Assembly (NCBI GenBank): GCA_964471115.1
Contig: CAYYFE010000001.1
Coordinates: forward strand, 62,001 to 126,000
Direction: 5' to 3'
Length of the DNA stretch: 64,000 nucleotides
DNA from: SYFT01 sp964471115
GTDB taxonomy: Bacteria; Acidobacteriota; Vicinamibacteria; Vicinamibacterales; SCN-69-37
Positions 42,220 through 51,593 of the stretch are shown here, piece by piece; position 1 is the first letter of the stretch; each line of letters opens with the position of its first letter. The notes under the pieces were generated by a model. The model saw nothing but the letters and a program-made list of their open reading frames with translations, searched no databases and was not told where the DNA came from. The position numbers were made by a program, and so were the translations under genes.

Positions 42220-43397
42220 GTCCCGGGACACGCACGGCGGTGCCGGTGCTGGCCGCGTTGTCGGTCAGTCACCTGATCAACGACCTGCTGCAGTCGATTC
42301 TGCCGGCGTTGTACCCGATGCTCAAGTCGGGCTTCAACCTCGATTTCTGGCAGATCGGAATGATCACCTTCACCAACCAGGTGACCTCGTCGCTGCTGCA
42401 ACCGTTCGTGGGGTTGTACACCGACACGCGGCCGCATCCGTACTCGTTGCCGATCGGGATGACGTTCACGCTGGCCGGGCTGGCGCTGCTGGCCACGGCC
42501 GACGCGTACGGCGGGTTGCTGGTTGCGGCGGCGCTGGTGGGCATCGGGTCGTCCATCTTTCATCCCGAGTCGTCGCGCATCGCGCGCCTGGCGTCGGGCG
42601 GCCGCCATGGCTTCGCGCAGTCGTTGTTCCAGACCGGCGGCAACTTCGGGACGTCGCTGGGGCCGCTGATGGCGGCGCTGGTCATCCTGCCAGTGGGGCA
42701 GGCCGCCGTTGGCTGGTTCACACTGGTCGCGCTGGCCGGCATCGTGCTGTTGTGGCGCGTCGGCCGCTGGTACTGGACGGCGGGCCTCGAACGCCAGCGC
42801 GCCCATCGTCCGGTGTCGACTCACGGCGCGTTGCCGGCGGCTCGTGTGCGCTGGCTGCTGATCGTGCTGCTGACGCTGGTGTTCTCGAAGTACGTGTACG
42901 TCTCGAGTTTCGTCAGCTATTTCATGTTCTTCCTGATCGAGCGCTTCGGCATCTCGCCGGCGCAGGCTCAGTATCACCTGTTCGGATTTCTGGCGGCGGT
43001 GGCGGCCGGCACGTTCATCGGCGGGCCGGTGGGCGATCGCATCGGCCGCAAGCCGGTCATCCTGGGATCGATTGTCGGCATCCTGCCGTTTGCCGTGGCG
43101 CTGCCGCACCTGTCGCTCGCCTGGACGACCGTGCTCAGCCTCATCATCGGGCTCGTCCTCTCGTCGGCGTTTTCGGCGATCATCGTCTACGCGCAGGAGC
43201 TGGTGCCCACGCGCGTGGGCCTCGTGTCGGGCCTCTTCTTCGGCTTCGCGTTCGGCGTCGCCGGCCTCGGCGCCGCGGTGCTGGGCTGGGCCGCCGACGC
43301 GGTCGGCATCGTGACGGTGTTCCGCTGGTGCGCATGGCTGCCCGCACTGGGATTGGTGGCTCTGGTGTTGCCTGGCGTCAGACCGAGTACACCATGA
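42216..43397 (+). CDS. MFS transporter, fosmidomycin-resistance (Fsr) type
   Basis: 393 residues with twelve helices, translated from GTG 42216 overlapping the EVE stop. The start LSVSHLINDLLQSILPALYPML and GIGSSIFHPESSRIARLASGG are typical of the Fsr subfamily of MFS efflux pumps, and GRKPVILGSIVG is the loop between helices 8 and 9. Fsr-like proteins export drugs by proton antiport; this one is assigned by look only. Its coupling to an EVE protein has no obvious functional meaning. Confidence 0.85.
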
Positions 43398-43404
43398 AGG
43401 ACTC

Positions 43405-43437
43405 TCCTCCCAGCCCTCCGCTTCTCGCTGTGATCAA
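43405..43437 (-). repeat. Partial copy of the end of the palindromic element found at 57111
   Basis: TCCTCCCAGCCCTCC (43405-43419) is the exact reverse complement of 57126-57140. The next bases keep CTC and TGTGA in the same spacing as the element's left end. It lies between the MFS gene and the P-loop ATPase gene, upstream of that gene's TAGGAT box (43445-43450). It looks like a decayed or solo terminus. Confidence 0.5.
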
Positions 43438-43459
43438 TTCCGGTTAGGATTCGTTCGAC

Positions 43460-44074
43460 ATGAAAGTCGCAATCGTCGGCGGGCCCGGCGTTGGCAAGAG
43501 CACGCTGGTGCGGCAGCTGGCCGACCTGTATCACCATGGTTCCTACGGCGAAGGCGAGAAGGGCGTGTGGGATCCGCGCGTGCTGGCCGACATCGAAGCC
43601 GGCCGCAATCCCGTGGGCGTCACGTTGTACTTCGGCGAGATCTACGACGCCAACTACCGCGACGCCGCGACGCACGACCACGCCGACAAGGTGATCTTCT
43701 TCGAGGGCGCGCGCATCACGCTCGAGGCGCACATGGCCGAGTATCCGGTCGAGGCGCACGACGCGATTCGACGCGTGCTCGCGATCGGTGATCACTGGAA
43801 TCCCGATCGCACGATCGTGCTGACGTCCAGTTCCGACACCATCGAGAAACACATCCGCCTGCGCGCGCGGCCGCACGAAAGCGCGGAGCAGATGGTGGCC
43901 CGGTTCCGGTTGATCGATGCCGAGTTCCGCCGCCTCGCGCCCCGGTACCCGAACACGGTGGTAATCGACCGCGACGGCAAGGAGTTCCACGACCGGTCCG
44001 GCCTCGACGAAATCGTGCGCCTGGCCGGCCTGCCGCCGTACCGCGAAGTGCCGTACCAACAGATCAACGCCTGA
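43460..44074 (+). CDS. P-loop ATPase/deoxynucleoside kinase-like protein (AAA_28)
   Basis: 204 residues. Walker A is GGPGVGKST at the very N-terminus. VIFFEGARITLEAHMAEYP in the middle looks like a lid or Walker B region, and HIRLRARPHESAEQM resembles the LID arginines of deoxynucleoside kinases. The group (AAA_28/NadR-like kinases) phosphorylates small nucleosides or ribosides. I cannot tell which. A TAGGAT box lies 9 bases before the ATG and no ribosome binding site is seen. The ADOP permease follows after a hairpin. Confidence 0.75.
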   Translation: MKVAIVGGPGVGKSTLVRQLADLYHHGSYGEGEKGVWDPRVLADIEAGRNPVGVTLYFGEIYDANYRDAATHDHADKVIFFEGARITLEAHMAEYPVEAHDAIRRVLAIGDHWNPDRTIVLTSSSDTIEKHIRLRARPHESAEQMVARFRLIDAEFRRLAPRYPNTVVIDRDGKEFHDRSGLDEIVRLAGLPPYREVPYQQINA

Positions 44075-44091
44075 GCAACCGGGTCGCACAG

Positions 44092-44120
44092 CCTCCCGTC
44101 CAAGCAGACGGTCCGGGAGG
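44092..44120 (+). promoter_or_regulatory. Hairpin that would cover the ribosome binding site of the next permease
   Basis: CCTCCCG (44092-44098) pairs with CGGGAGG (44114-44120). The second arm contains GGGAGG, the ribosome binding site 5 bases before ATG 44126. If the two genes are cotranscribed this could limit translation; an alternative inner pairing CCGTC/GACGG exists. Confidence 0.4.
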
Positions 44121-44125
44121 GATTG

Positions 44126-46651
44126 ATGGGCGCATGGTTCGACGATCTCCGGTTTGCCGGCCGCCGGCTGCGGCAGCGGCCCGGGTTCACGGCGGTGGCC
44201 GCGTTGACTCTGGCGCTGGGGCTGGGCGCCAACATCGCGATCTTCACACTCGTCTACGGCATCACCTACCAGCCGTTGCCGGTCCGCGCGCCGCAGGAAC
44301 TGGTTCGGCTGGGTGACGACAACAACTGTTGCGTCAACTCCGGCCTGCAGGACCGTTACTCCCTCTTCTCGTTTCGCGGTTTCGAACACCTGCGCGACGG
44401 ACTGCCGCAGTTTCAGTCGATCACGGCGTTTCAGGCCAACAGCCTGGCCACGGCCGTGCGCCGTGTCGGCGTCGACCAGTCCGATTCCATCAACGCGCAA
44501 TACGTCACCGGCACCTACTTCCAGACGCTTGGCGTGACGGCGGCGACCGGCCGGCTGCTGGAGCCGGCCGACGATCGCGCGGACGCCGCGCCGGTGTTCG
44601 TCATCAGCCATCGACTGTGGCGCGACCGCTATGGCGCCGACCCCGCGGTCATCGGCGCGCCGTTTGTCGTGGGCGGCATGACCATGACGCTGGCCGGCGT
44701 TGCCGAGCCGGCGTTCTTCGGTGAGACCCGGCGGCCTGACCCGGCCGATCTGTGGCTGCCGATCGGCCAGGAACCGGCGATGCGCACCAGCGGATCCCTC
44801 GTTGGGCGCGCCAACACCGACTGGCTGCGCATCATCGGCCGCCTCGCGCCGGGCCAGTCGCGCGCCTCGGTGGAGACGACGGCGACGAACCTGCATCGGC
44901 AGTGGCTGTTGTCGCAGTCGTTCATCGCGGAAGATTCACGCGAGCGCGTGTCGCGGGCGGTCGTACCCGCCGTGTCGGCGGAAGCCGGCGTTGAACTGAT
45001 GCGTTTCGGGTTCCAGCAGCAGCTGATGATCCTGTTCGTCATGTCGGGCTTCGTGCTGCTGGTGGCGGCCGCGAATCTGGCGAACCTGCTGCTCGCGCGC
45101 GCCGACCGCGGCCAGGCGGCCATCCGCGTGGCGCTCGGCGCGTCGGCGTGGCGGCTGGTGCGGCAGTCCCTGATCGAAGGCGTCGCGTTGGCCTTCATCG
45201 GCGCGGCCGCCGGCGTCGCGCTGGCCTCCGGCGCGACGCGTGTGATCGTTGCGCTTGCGTTTCCCGCCGCCACCATGATGCCGGTGGATCTGACCCCGTC
45301 GCCGGCCGTGCTGGGGTTTGCCGCGCTGCTGGCGCTCGTGACCGGCGCGTTGTTTGCGACCGCGCCGGCGCTGGCGATGGCCCGTGTGCCGCCGATGGAT
45401 GCGCTGCGTGGCGCCGGCCGGGGCGGCGGCGACAAGTCCGTCGTGCCGCGCCGCGCGCTGGTCGTGGCGCAGGTGGCGTTGTCCTTTGTGCTGCTGGTCG
45501 GGGCGGGCCTGCTGACGCAAAGTCTGCGGCTGCTCGAGTCACAACACCTGGGGTTCGACCCCGAGGGCCGCATGGTCGCGCGACTCGACATTCCGGCGGC
45601 GTATGCCGGCGACGTGCCGAGATTGACCACGCTGTTCAGAACACTGAACGAGCGCCTGTCGCAGGTGCCGGGCGTGATGGAGATGACCTACGCCCTGTAC
45701 ACCCCGATGGAAGGCAACAACTGGTCGGGCACGATTGGCATCGACGGCATCGAGGCGCCGCCTGACCAGCCGCTCAACTCCTCGTGGAATCGCGTGGCCC
45801 TCAATTTCTTCGATGTCGTCGGCAATCGCATCGTCCGCGGCCGTGGCTTCACGCCGGCCGATCATCCTTCCGCGCCCAGAGTGGCGGTGGTGAATCAGAC
45901 GTTCGTCGAGCGGTTCTTCAAGGACGAGAACCCCATCGGGCGGCGGGTCGGGCTGGGCGCGAACCGCGGACGCGACTACGAGATCGTGGGCGTGAGCGAA
46001 GACGTGAAGTTCTCCAACGCGCATCTGGCGACGCGGCCGATGATCTTCCTGCCCGATTTCCAACTCGTCGAATACGGTCCCGAAGGCGCGAGCACGCAGG
46101 CGCGTTCCACGCTCATGCGCATGCTGGTGCTGCGCACTGGCGGGCCCACCGCCGTGCTCGATGGTGAATTGCGGCGGACGCTGGCGCAGGTGGATCCGAA
46201 TCTGACGCTGGTCCGCCTGATGGCGATGGACGCACAGGTGGCCGGCAACTTCCGGATGAACCGCCTGCTGTCGCGTCTCACGTCGGCGTACGGGGTGCTT
46301 GCGCTCGGACTGGCGACGCTGGGGCTGTACGCCGTCACGGCGTACGACGTCGCGCGACGGCGGCGCGAGATTGGTGTTCGCATGGCGCTGGGCGCGGACC
46401 GCACGCGGGTCGTCCGCGAGGTGGTTCGGGGCGCCCTGGTGCAGACGACGATTGGCCTGGCCGTGGGCATCCCGGTGGCGTGGTGGTCGGCCGGCGCGAT
46501 CGCCGCGCAGCTGTACGGCGTGACCACCCGGGAACCGGCGATTCTGGCGGCGGCTGTCGGCGTGCTGGTCGTCAGCGCGGCGGCTTCGGCCGCTATTCCG
46601 GCAAAACGTGCGGCTTCGGTCGATCCCACGCAGGCGCTGCGCGCCGACTGA
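44126..46651 (+). CDS. ADOP-type ABC permease (duplicated MacB/FtsX core)
   Basis: 841 residues; ATG 44126 follows GGGAGG. It starts directly with the first core (FDDLRFAGRRLRQRPGFTAV and the helix ALTLALGLGANIAIFTL) without the soluble prefix of the PadR-linked form. A periplasmic core with two adjacent Cys (DDNNCCVN) follows, then FtsX bundle one (about 300-430, NLANLLLARADRGQAAIRVA), a second core and FtsX bundle two (about 705-840). It ends in PAKRAASVDPTQALRAD. No ATPase gene is nearby. Substrate unknown. Confidence 0.9.
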   Translation: MGAWFDDLRFAGRRLRQRPGFTAVAALTLALGLGANIAIFTLVYGITYQPLPVRAPQELVRLGDDNNCCVNSGLQDRYSLFSFRGFEHLRDGLPQFQSITAFQANSLATAVRRVGVDQSDSINAQYVTGTYFQTLGVTAATGRLLEPADDRADAAPVFVISHRLWRDRYGADPAVIGAPFVVGGMTMTLAGVAEPAFFGETRRPDPADLWLPIGQEPAMRTSGSLVGRANTDWLRIIGRLAPGQSRASVETTATNLHRQWLLSQSFIAEDSRERVSRAVVPAVSAEAGVELMRFGFQQQLMILFVMSGFVLLVAAANLANLLLARADRGQAAIRVALGASAWRLVRQSLIEGVALAFIGAAAGVALASGATRVIVALAFPAATMMPVDLTPSPAVLGFAALLALVTGALFATAPALAMARVPPMDALRGAGRGGGDKSVVPRRALVVAQVALSFVLLVGAGLLTQSLRLLESQHLGFDPEGRMVARLDIPAAYAGDVPRLTTLFRTLNERLSQVPGVMEMTYALYTPMEGNNWSGTIGIDGIEAPPDQPLNSSWNRVALNFFDVVGNRIVRGRGFTPADHPSAPRVAVVNQTFVERFFKDENPIGRRVGLGANRGRDYEIVGVSEDVKFSNAHLATRPMIFLPDFQLVEYGPEGASTQARSTLMRMLVLRTGGPTAVLDGELRRTLAQVDPNLTLVRLMAMDAQVAGNFRMNRLLSRLTSAYGVLALGLATLGLYAVTAYDVARRRREIGVRMALGADRTRVVREVVRGALVQTTIGLAVGIPVAWWSAGAIAAQLYGVTTREPAILAAAVGVLVVSAAASAAIPAKRAASVDPTQALRAD

Positions 46652-46663
46652 CCAACCCCGCGT

Positions 46664-46724
46664 CTGTACCGGTAGCCGTCACGGCGGCTGTATGCATCAC
46701 GCCGCGTCCGGAATCCGGTACAGT
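46664..46724. promoter_or_regulatory. Inverted operator pair and -10 box upstream of the MocR-like gene
   Basis: CTGTACCGG (46664-46672) and CCGGTACAG (46715-46723) are perfect inverted copies 42 bases apart. The second copy contains most of the TACAGT -10 box (46719-46724), which lies 9 bases before ATG 46734. The centres are 51 bp apart, close to five helical turns. Binding of a dimer to both sites would block the promoter, so autorepression by the MocR-like protein is a fair guess. Confidence 0.5.
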
Positions 46725-46733
46725 GTGGCCATC

Positions 46734-48170
46734 ATGCACACGACGCGCGCTGGGGCTGTGCCCAAGGCGTGCCCCAAGTATCTTGCGCTGGCCCGTCAGT
46801 TCGAACGCCAGCTCCGCGCCGGTGTCCTCCGCGTTGGCGACCGGCTACCGTCCGTCCGCCAACTGCGCGCCGACCACCAGGTCTCGGCGGCTACGGCCGT
46901 CGGCTGTTATCTCTGGCTCGAACGCCAGGGATACGTCCACGCCCGGCCCAAGTCCGGGTATTACGTCAGCCGCACGCCGCCGCCCGACCCGGCGCCGGTG
47001 CCGCGAACGCCGGAACTGCAAGGACCCGTCGCCGTCCAGGTCACGGCGCTCGGCGGCCGCAAGGAAGTGTCCGGCACGTTGATCCCGCTGGGGCCGGCCA
47101 CCGTTGCCGCGCCGCTGTTGCCCACGGCGGCGCTCAACCGCTCCGTCCGTGTCGCGCTGTCCGCCTTCAACGAAACCGCCGTGCACTTCGAAGACCCGCG
47201 CGGCAATCTGCACCTGCGCCGCCAGTTGGCGCGGCTCATCTTCCGGCAGGGCGCGTCCTGCTCGCCGGACGAAGTGATCGTCACGGCCGGGTCGACCGAA
47301 GCGCTCAACCTGAGCCTGCGCGCCGTCACGAAGCCGGGCGATGTCGTTGCCGTGGAAAGCCCCGGCTGTTACGAGATGCTCGAGGCGCTGGAGGCCAATC
47401 ACCTGCACGCGGTCGAGATTCCCCGCGCGCCGGAAGGCGGCATCGACCTCGACCTGCTCACGCGCGCCGCCCTGCACCATCGCATCGCCGCGTTGATGAT
47501 TGAGGTCACCTGTCACAATCCACTCGGCGATTGCGTGGCCGATGCGCGCAAGATCGAGATCGTCCGCTGGGCCGCCGCGCACAACGTGCCCATCATCGAG
47601 GGCGACGTGTTCGGCGATCTGCTGTTCTCCGGCGCCAGACCGCGCTCGCTCAAGTCGTACGATCCCACGGGCATCGTGTTGCACTGCGGATCGTTGGCGC
47701 ATCACGTGGCGCCAGGTTTCAACCTCGGGTGGTCACATGCCGGGCGCTGGCGCGATGAAATCCTGCGCCTGAAGTCCATCACCAGTGTGGCGATGGCCGG
47801 GCTGCCGCAACTCGCGATCGCCGACTTCCTCGAATCAGGCGGTTTCGAGAAACACCTCAAGCGCCTGCGCACCACGCTGCGCGATCTGGTGAGTGAAGCG
47901 CGCCGCGAAGTGTTGCGCACGTTTCCGCAAGGCACACGCGTGAACTGGCCCGAAGGCGGCTACGTGTTGTGGATTCAGCTGCCCGACGGCATCGACGGCG
48001 TGCAGGTGCGGCAGCGCGCGCTGGCGAAAGGCATCGAGATTCTGCCCGGCGTGGTCTTCTCGCCCAATCAGTTGTATCGCGACTGCATTCGCATCGCTTG
48101 CGGTCATCCATTCGCGGTGCTCAAACCGGCGATTCACGCGATCGCCGGCATCGTGCGCGATCTGTCCTGA
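46734..48170 (+). CDS. MocR-like GntR/aminotransferase regulator with the PLP lysine replaced by His
   Basis: 478 residues. The N-terminal winged helix (about 15-80) reads RQLRAGVLRVGDRLPSVRQL, the GntR signature. A linker is followed by a type I aminotransferase-like domain with EVTCHNPLGDCVAD and EGDVFGDLLF, which normally hold the cofactor. In the GSFSKTLAPG motif of functional MocR proteins the Lys binds pyridoxal phosphate. Here the same place reads GSLAHHVAPG, so the Lys is His (H323). The protein should not form the usual internal aldimine. It may bind a different ligand or have become a plain repressor. Downstream is the ADOP permease at 48233. Confidence 0.85.
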   Translation: MHTTRAGAVPKACPKYLALARQFERQLRAGVLRVGDRLPSVRQLRADHQVSAATAVGCYLWLERQGYVHARPKSGYYVSRTPPPDPAPVPRTPELQGPVAVQVTALGGRKEVSGTLIPLGPATVAAPLLPTAALNRSVRVALSAFNETAVHFEDPRGNLHLRRQLARLIFRQGASCSPDEVIVTAGSTEALNLSLRAVTKPGDVVAVESPGCYEMLEALEANHLHAVEIPRAPEGGIDLDLLTRAALHHRIAALMIEVTCHNPLGDCVADARKIEIVRWAAAHNVPIIEGDVFGDLLFSGARPRSLKSYDPTGIVLHCGSLAHHVAPGFNLGWSHAGRWRDEILRLKSITSVAMAGLPQLAIADFLESGGFEKHLKRLRTTLRDLVSEARREVLRTFPQGTRVNWPEGGYVLWIQLPDGIDGVQVRQRALAKGIEILPGVVFSPNQLYRDCIRIACGHPFAVLKPAIHAIAGIVRDLS

Positions 48171-48232
48171 TCTCATCGCCGATCGGAGGAACTGTCCCGG
48201 TGCCTTCGGCGGTCCACGCCGTAGAGTCGGGT

Positions 48233-50593
48233 ATGTTCCTGGCGAGACTCCTGACCGTGGCCATCGTGGTGGCAGCCGGATCGGCGGTGTTCGCGGTGGC
48301 GAACATCACGCTGCTGCGGCCGTTGCCGTTCCCCGAAGGTGACCGGCTCACCCGCGTCTACATGCAGCCGTCCGGCACGACGGAGTTCAGTCGCGCGACC
48401 GGCTTGTATCCCCTCGTGTTCCAGCGCCTGCAGGAGCGGCAGGATGCGCTCGAGGCGTTCGAGGGCATCTGGGTGCTCGAGCGCGCCATCGCCGATGAGG
48501 CGTCGGCCGACAGCGAACCGGGCGGCCGGGTGTCGGGCGGCTTCTTCGATCTGCTGGGGGCGCGGCCACACTTGGGTCGCCTGATTTCCCACGAGGATGT
48601 GCAGTCCGGCGCACAGGTGGTGGTGCTGAGCCATGTGTTGTGGCAGCGCCGGTTCGGCGGCGACCCGAACGTCATCGGCCGCACGCTGGTGGTCGACCGC
48701 GAAGCGCACGCGATCGTTGGCGTGACGTCACCTGATTTCCAGCCGGAGTTCACCGTGTCGACACTGTGGACGCCGCTGTCGTTGCGGCGTCCGGAAGACT
48801 TCGTCGCGTTCTCGGCCATCCGCGGCATCGGCCGCTTGCGCGCGGGAGCCTCCGTCGAGCAGGCGCGGTCGCAGCTGGCGCAAACCATGGCCACGTTCCA
48901 GGCTGAAGCACCGGCGCTGCTCAACACGACATCGGTTGGCGTGATCGATCTGCGCAGCGCGCAGTACGGCGCGAGACGGCCGGCGATGATCATGTTGCTG
49001 GTCGCGGTGGCAGGCCTGGCGCTGATCGCCATGGCGAACCTGGCCAATCTCACGCTTGCCGACGTGGCGGCGCGGCGGCAGGACTTCGCCATCAGGGCCG
49101 CGTTGGGGGGCTCGCGTCTTGCCCTGCTGCGGCCCGAGGTGCGCCGAGCCGTCCTGACTGCCGTCGCGGGCGGAGGACTGGGCGTCGTCGGCGGGATGTG
49201 GCTGGCGCAGACGCTGCTGCGCCTCGATCCCACCAGCGCCACGGCGGGTCTTGACCCGGTGTTGGACTGGCGCGTGGTTGCGACGGCCATGGCGTCGGCG
49301 CTCGCCGTGCTGCTGGTGGCCGTCGTGTTGCCGGTGTGGCGGCAGACCGGCGGCGAACTGGCGCTGGCCGTGGCGCCGGCGGCGACACGCGCGACCGGTT
49401 CACCGGCGGCGCGCCGTGTGCGCACGGCGCTGGTCTTCGCCCAGGCAACGCTCGGCGTCGTGTTGTTGTCGGCCAGTGCGCTTGTCGCCACCACGCTCCG
49501 CGACAGCGCACAGGCGCCGCCGGGATTTGATCCCAGCGCGGTCGTGACCGCGCAACTGCGGCTGCCCGGCCACATTTATCCCGCTCCCGTCGATCGCGCC
49601 CTCATCGTCGACCGGATTCTCGAACGGGTCAAAGCGATTCCCGGCGTCGTCCAAGCGGGCACGACGCTCAACCCCTTCACCCCTGGCGGATTCGTGACCA
49701 CCGGTATTCGCGCCGAACATCAAAGCCTGCCGGAGGGCGAGTTCGAGTCCGTCCAGTACCGCCGCATCTCACCCGGCTACTTCGCCGCCATGGGGATTCC
49801 CCTTGTCGAAGGCCGTGACTTCACACGCCAGGACTGGATCGATACGCCGCTCGTGGCCATCGTCAGCCGCGGGTACGCGCAACGGCAGTGGCCCGACGGC
49901 CGGTGGCTGGGGCGACGCGTGCGCCGGAATCTGTCCAACGGCGTCATCAACTGGATCGAGGTGGTGGGCGTGGCCGGTGATGTGCGCGATGTGGGCCTCG
50001 GTCTGGCGCCGGCCGACACGTTGTACACGCCGTATTACCAAGGCAGCAGCCCGGCGACGTCGGTCGGACTCGTCGTCAAGGCAGCCGGCGACGCCGGTGC
50101 GGTCGTGCCGGCGCTGCGGCAGGCCCTGCGCGAGGTTGACCCGCTGCAGCCGTTGTCGAACATCGTGTTGCTCGAGAGTTTTCTCTTTGATTCCCTCGGG
50201 CAGCAACGTTTCCGTGCGGCGCTCATCGCCGTCTGCGGTCTCATTGGATTGCTGCTGGCGACACTTGGCACGTACGCCGTCACCAGTCGCACGGTGAAGG
50301 AGCAGCGGCGCGAGGTAGGCGTGCGCCTGGCGCTTGGCGGGTCGCCTCTTGGCGTGTGGTGGACGTCAGCGGCGACCAGCGTGTCGGCCGTTGCCGGCGG
50401 TCTCGTGGCCGGGGCTGTGGTGTCGCTGTTGGTGAGCCGCGCGCTGGCCGCGGCGATCCCGGAGGTGGCCGACGCGTCGTGGACGTTCAGCCTGGCCGCC
50501 GGCTTCGTGTTGCTGGCCGCGGGCGCCTCGGCGGCCCTGCTGGCCGCCCGCAGTGTGGTCCGGCTCGATCCGCTGCGCGCGCTCAGGGATTGA
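48233..50593 (+). CDS. ADOP-type ABC permease (N-terminally short form)
   Basis: 786 residues from ATG 48233; a TAGAGT box 5 bases upstream and no ribosome binding site suggest a leaderless start. It begins with the first helix and core (VAIVVAAGSAVFAVANITLLRPLPFPEGDRL), so the short N-terminal strap seen in other family members is absent. FtsX bundle one follows (about 255-390, NLANLTLADVAARRQDFAIRAA), then a second core and bundle two (about 660-785), ending in SVVRLDPLRALRD. No ATPase partner is present. It is downstream of the MocR-like regulator, which could control it. The 3' end overlaps the convergent kinase gene by 11 bases. Confidence 0.88.
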   Translation: MFLARLLTVAIVVAAGSAVFAVANITLLRPLPFPEGDRLTRVYMQPSGTTEFSRATGLYPLVFQRLQERQDALEAFEGIWVLERAIADEASADSEPGGRVSGGFFDLLGARPHLGRLISHEDVQSGAQVVVLSHVLWQRRFGGDPNVIGRTLVVDREAHAIVGVTSPDFQPEFTVSTLWTPLSLRRPEDFVAFSAIRGIGRLRAGASVEQARSQLAQTMATFQAEAPALLNTTSVGVIDLRSAQYGARRPAMIMLLVAVAGLALIAMANLANLTLADVAARRQDFAIRAALGGSRLALLRPEVRRAVLTAVAGGGLGVVGGMWLAQTLLRLDPTSATAGLDPVLDWRVVATAMASALAVLLVAVVLPVWRQTGGELALAVAPAATRATGSPAARRVRTALVFAQATLGVVLLSASALVATTLRDSAQAPPGFDPSAVVTAQLRLPGHIYPAPVDRALIVDRILERVKAIPGVVQAGTTLNPFTPGGFVTTGIRAEHQSLPEGEFESVQYRRISPGYFAAMGIPLVEGRDFTRQDWIDTPLVAIVSRGYAQRQWPDGRWLGRRVRRNLSNGVINWIEVVGVAGDVRDVGLGLAPADTLYTPYYQGSSPATSVGLVVKAAGDAGAVVPALRQALREVDPLQPLSNIVLLESFLFDSLGQQRFRAALIAVCGLIGLLLATLGTYAVTSRTVKEQRREVGVRLALGGSPLGVWWTSAATSVSAVAGGLVAGAVVSLLVSRALAAAIPEVADASWTFSLAAGFVLLAAGASAALLAARSVVRLDPLRALRD

Positions 50594-51593
50594 CGCGCGG
50601 CGACGGCAGCGTCAACTCTGCGCGAGTGCCGCCCGAAGGCGAGGCGTCGAGGCGGATAGTGCCGCCATACACCTCGGCCAGGTCCCGCACGATGGCCAGG
50701 CCGAACCCGAAGCCCGGCGCCGTTTCGTCGGCCCGCACTCCACGCGACAACACATCGATGCGGCGCGACTCCGGAATGCCCGGCCCATCGTCATCAATCC
50801 GGATCGTGACGGCTGCCTCGGCAACCGTGGCCGAGATGTCGATCCGCCCTCGAGCCCACTTGGCCGCGTTCTCAAGCAGGTTGCCCAGCATCTCGTCCAG
50901 GTCCGGGCGCTGGACCTGGACCGTGAGTGCGTCGGGAAGGGCCGTGTGAAACTCCAGTGACCGGTCGGCATAAATCCGATGCAGCGTACGAACAAGGCCT
51001 TCGACCGACTCGTTGAGCGACGCGCGCGCCTGCGATGTCGCGGCCGATGCGACGGCGCGCGCATGCGCCAGATGCCAGTCGATCTGGCGCTGCATGCGGT
51101 CCACCTGCTGACGAATCGCCGCCGCGAGCGCGGTCTGGCCGGCCACCTGCGCGGCGTCCGCCTCCTGCGCCAGCACCGCCAACGGCGTCTTCAGGCCATG
51201 AGCGAGGTCGCCGGCTCGCGCCTGCGCCTTGGCAATGGCCGATTCGTGGTGCGCGAGCAAGCCGTTCAGATCGTCGACGAGCGGTTGAACCTCCGACGGA
51301 AAATCCCCCTCCACTCTGCGCGACCGGCCCTGGTGCACGCCCGACAGCCGGTGGCGCAGCTGGGCGACCGGTGACACGCCACGCGACACCTGCGACAACC
51401 CCACCGCCAGCAGACCCAGCGCCAGCAGCGACAACAGGGTGGTGTGACCGAGCGTGCGGTGCACGAAGACCACCGTGTGCGGCCGCTGCGTCAGCATTTC
51501 CATGATGATCAGGCTGGTGACGGTGAACAGGCCCGCCGTCCAGAACACCGCCCCCAGCACGACGCGGCCCCGGAGGCTGCGAACGATCTTCAC
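50583..51593 (-). CDS. Membrane sensor histidine kinase, PhoQ/QseC-like
   Basis: 336 residues from GTG 51593, which overlaps the response regulator stop (GTGA). Two membrane helices (about 10-32 and 49-68) enclose a very short outer loop of about 15 residues. A HAMP-like stretch follows, then HisKA with H132 in DLAHGLKTPLAVL. The ATPase domain has NLLENAAKWA, DDDGPGIP and GFGFGLAIVRDLAE. So short a loop argues for sensing within the membrane or through partner proteins. The kinase and regulator are divergent from a small membrane protein, a secreted protein and an ADOP permease that they probably control. Confidence 0.92.
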   Translation of the reverse strand: MKIVRSLRGRVVLGAVFWTAGLFTVTSLIIMEMLTQRPHTVVFVHRTLGHTTLLSLLALGLLAVGLSQVSRGVSPVAQLRHRLSGVHQGRSRRVEGDFPSEVQPLVDDLNGLLAHHESAIAKAQARAGDLAHGLKTPLAVLAQEADAAQVAGQTALAAAIRQQVDRMQRQIDWHLAHARAVASAATSQARASLNESVEGLVRTLHRIYADRSLEFHTALPDALTVQVQRPDLDEMLGNLLENAAKWARGRIDISATVAEAAVTIRIDDDGPGIPESRRIDVLSRGVRADETAPGFGFGLAIVRDLAEVYGGTIRLDASPSGGTRAELTLPSPRVNP

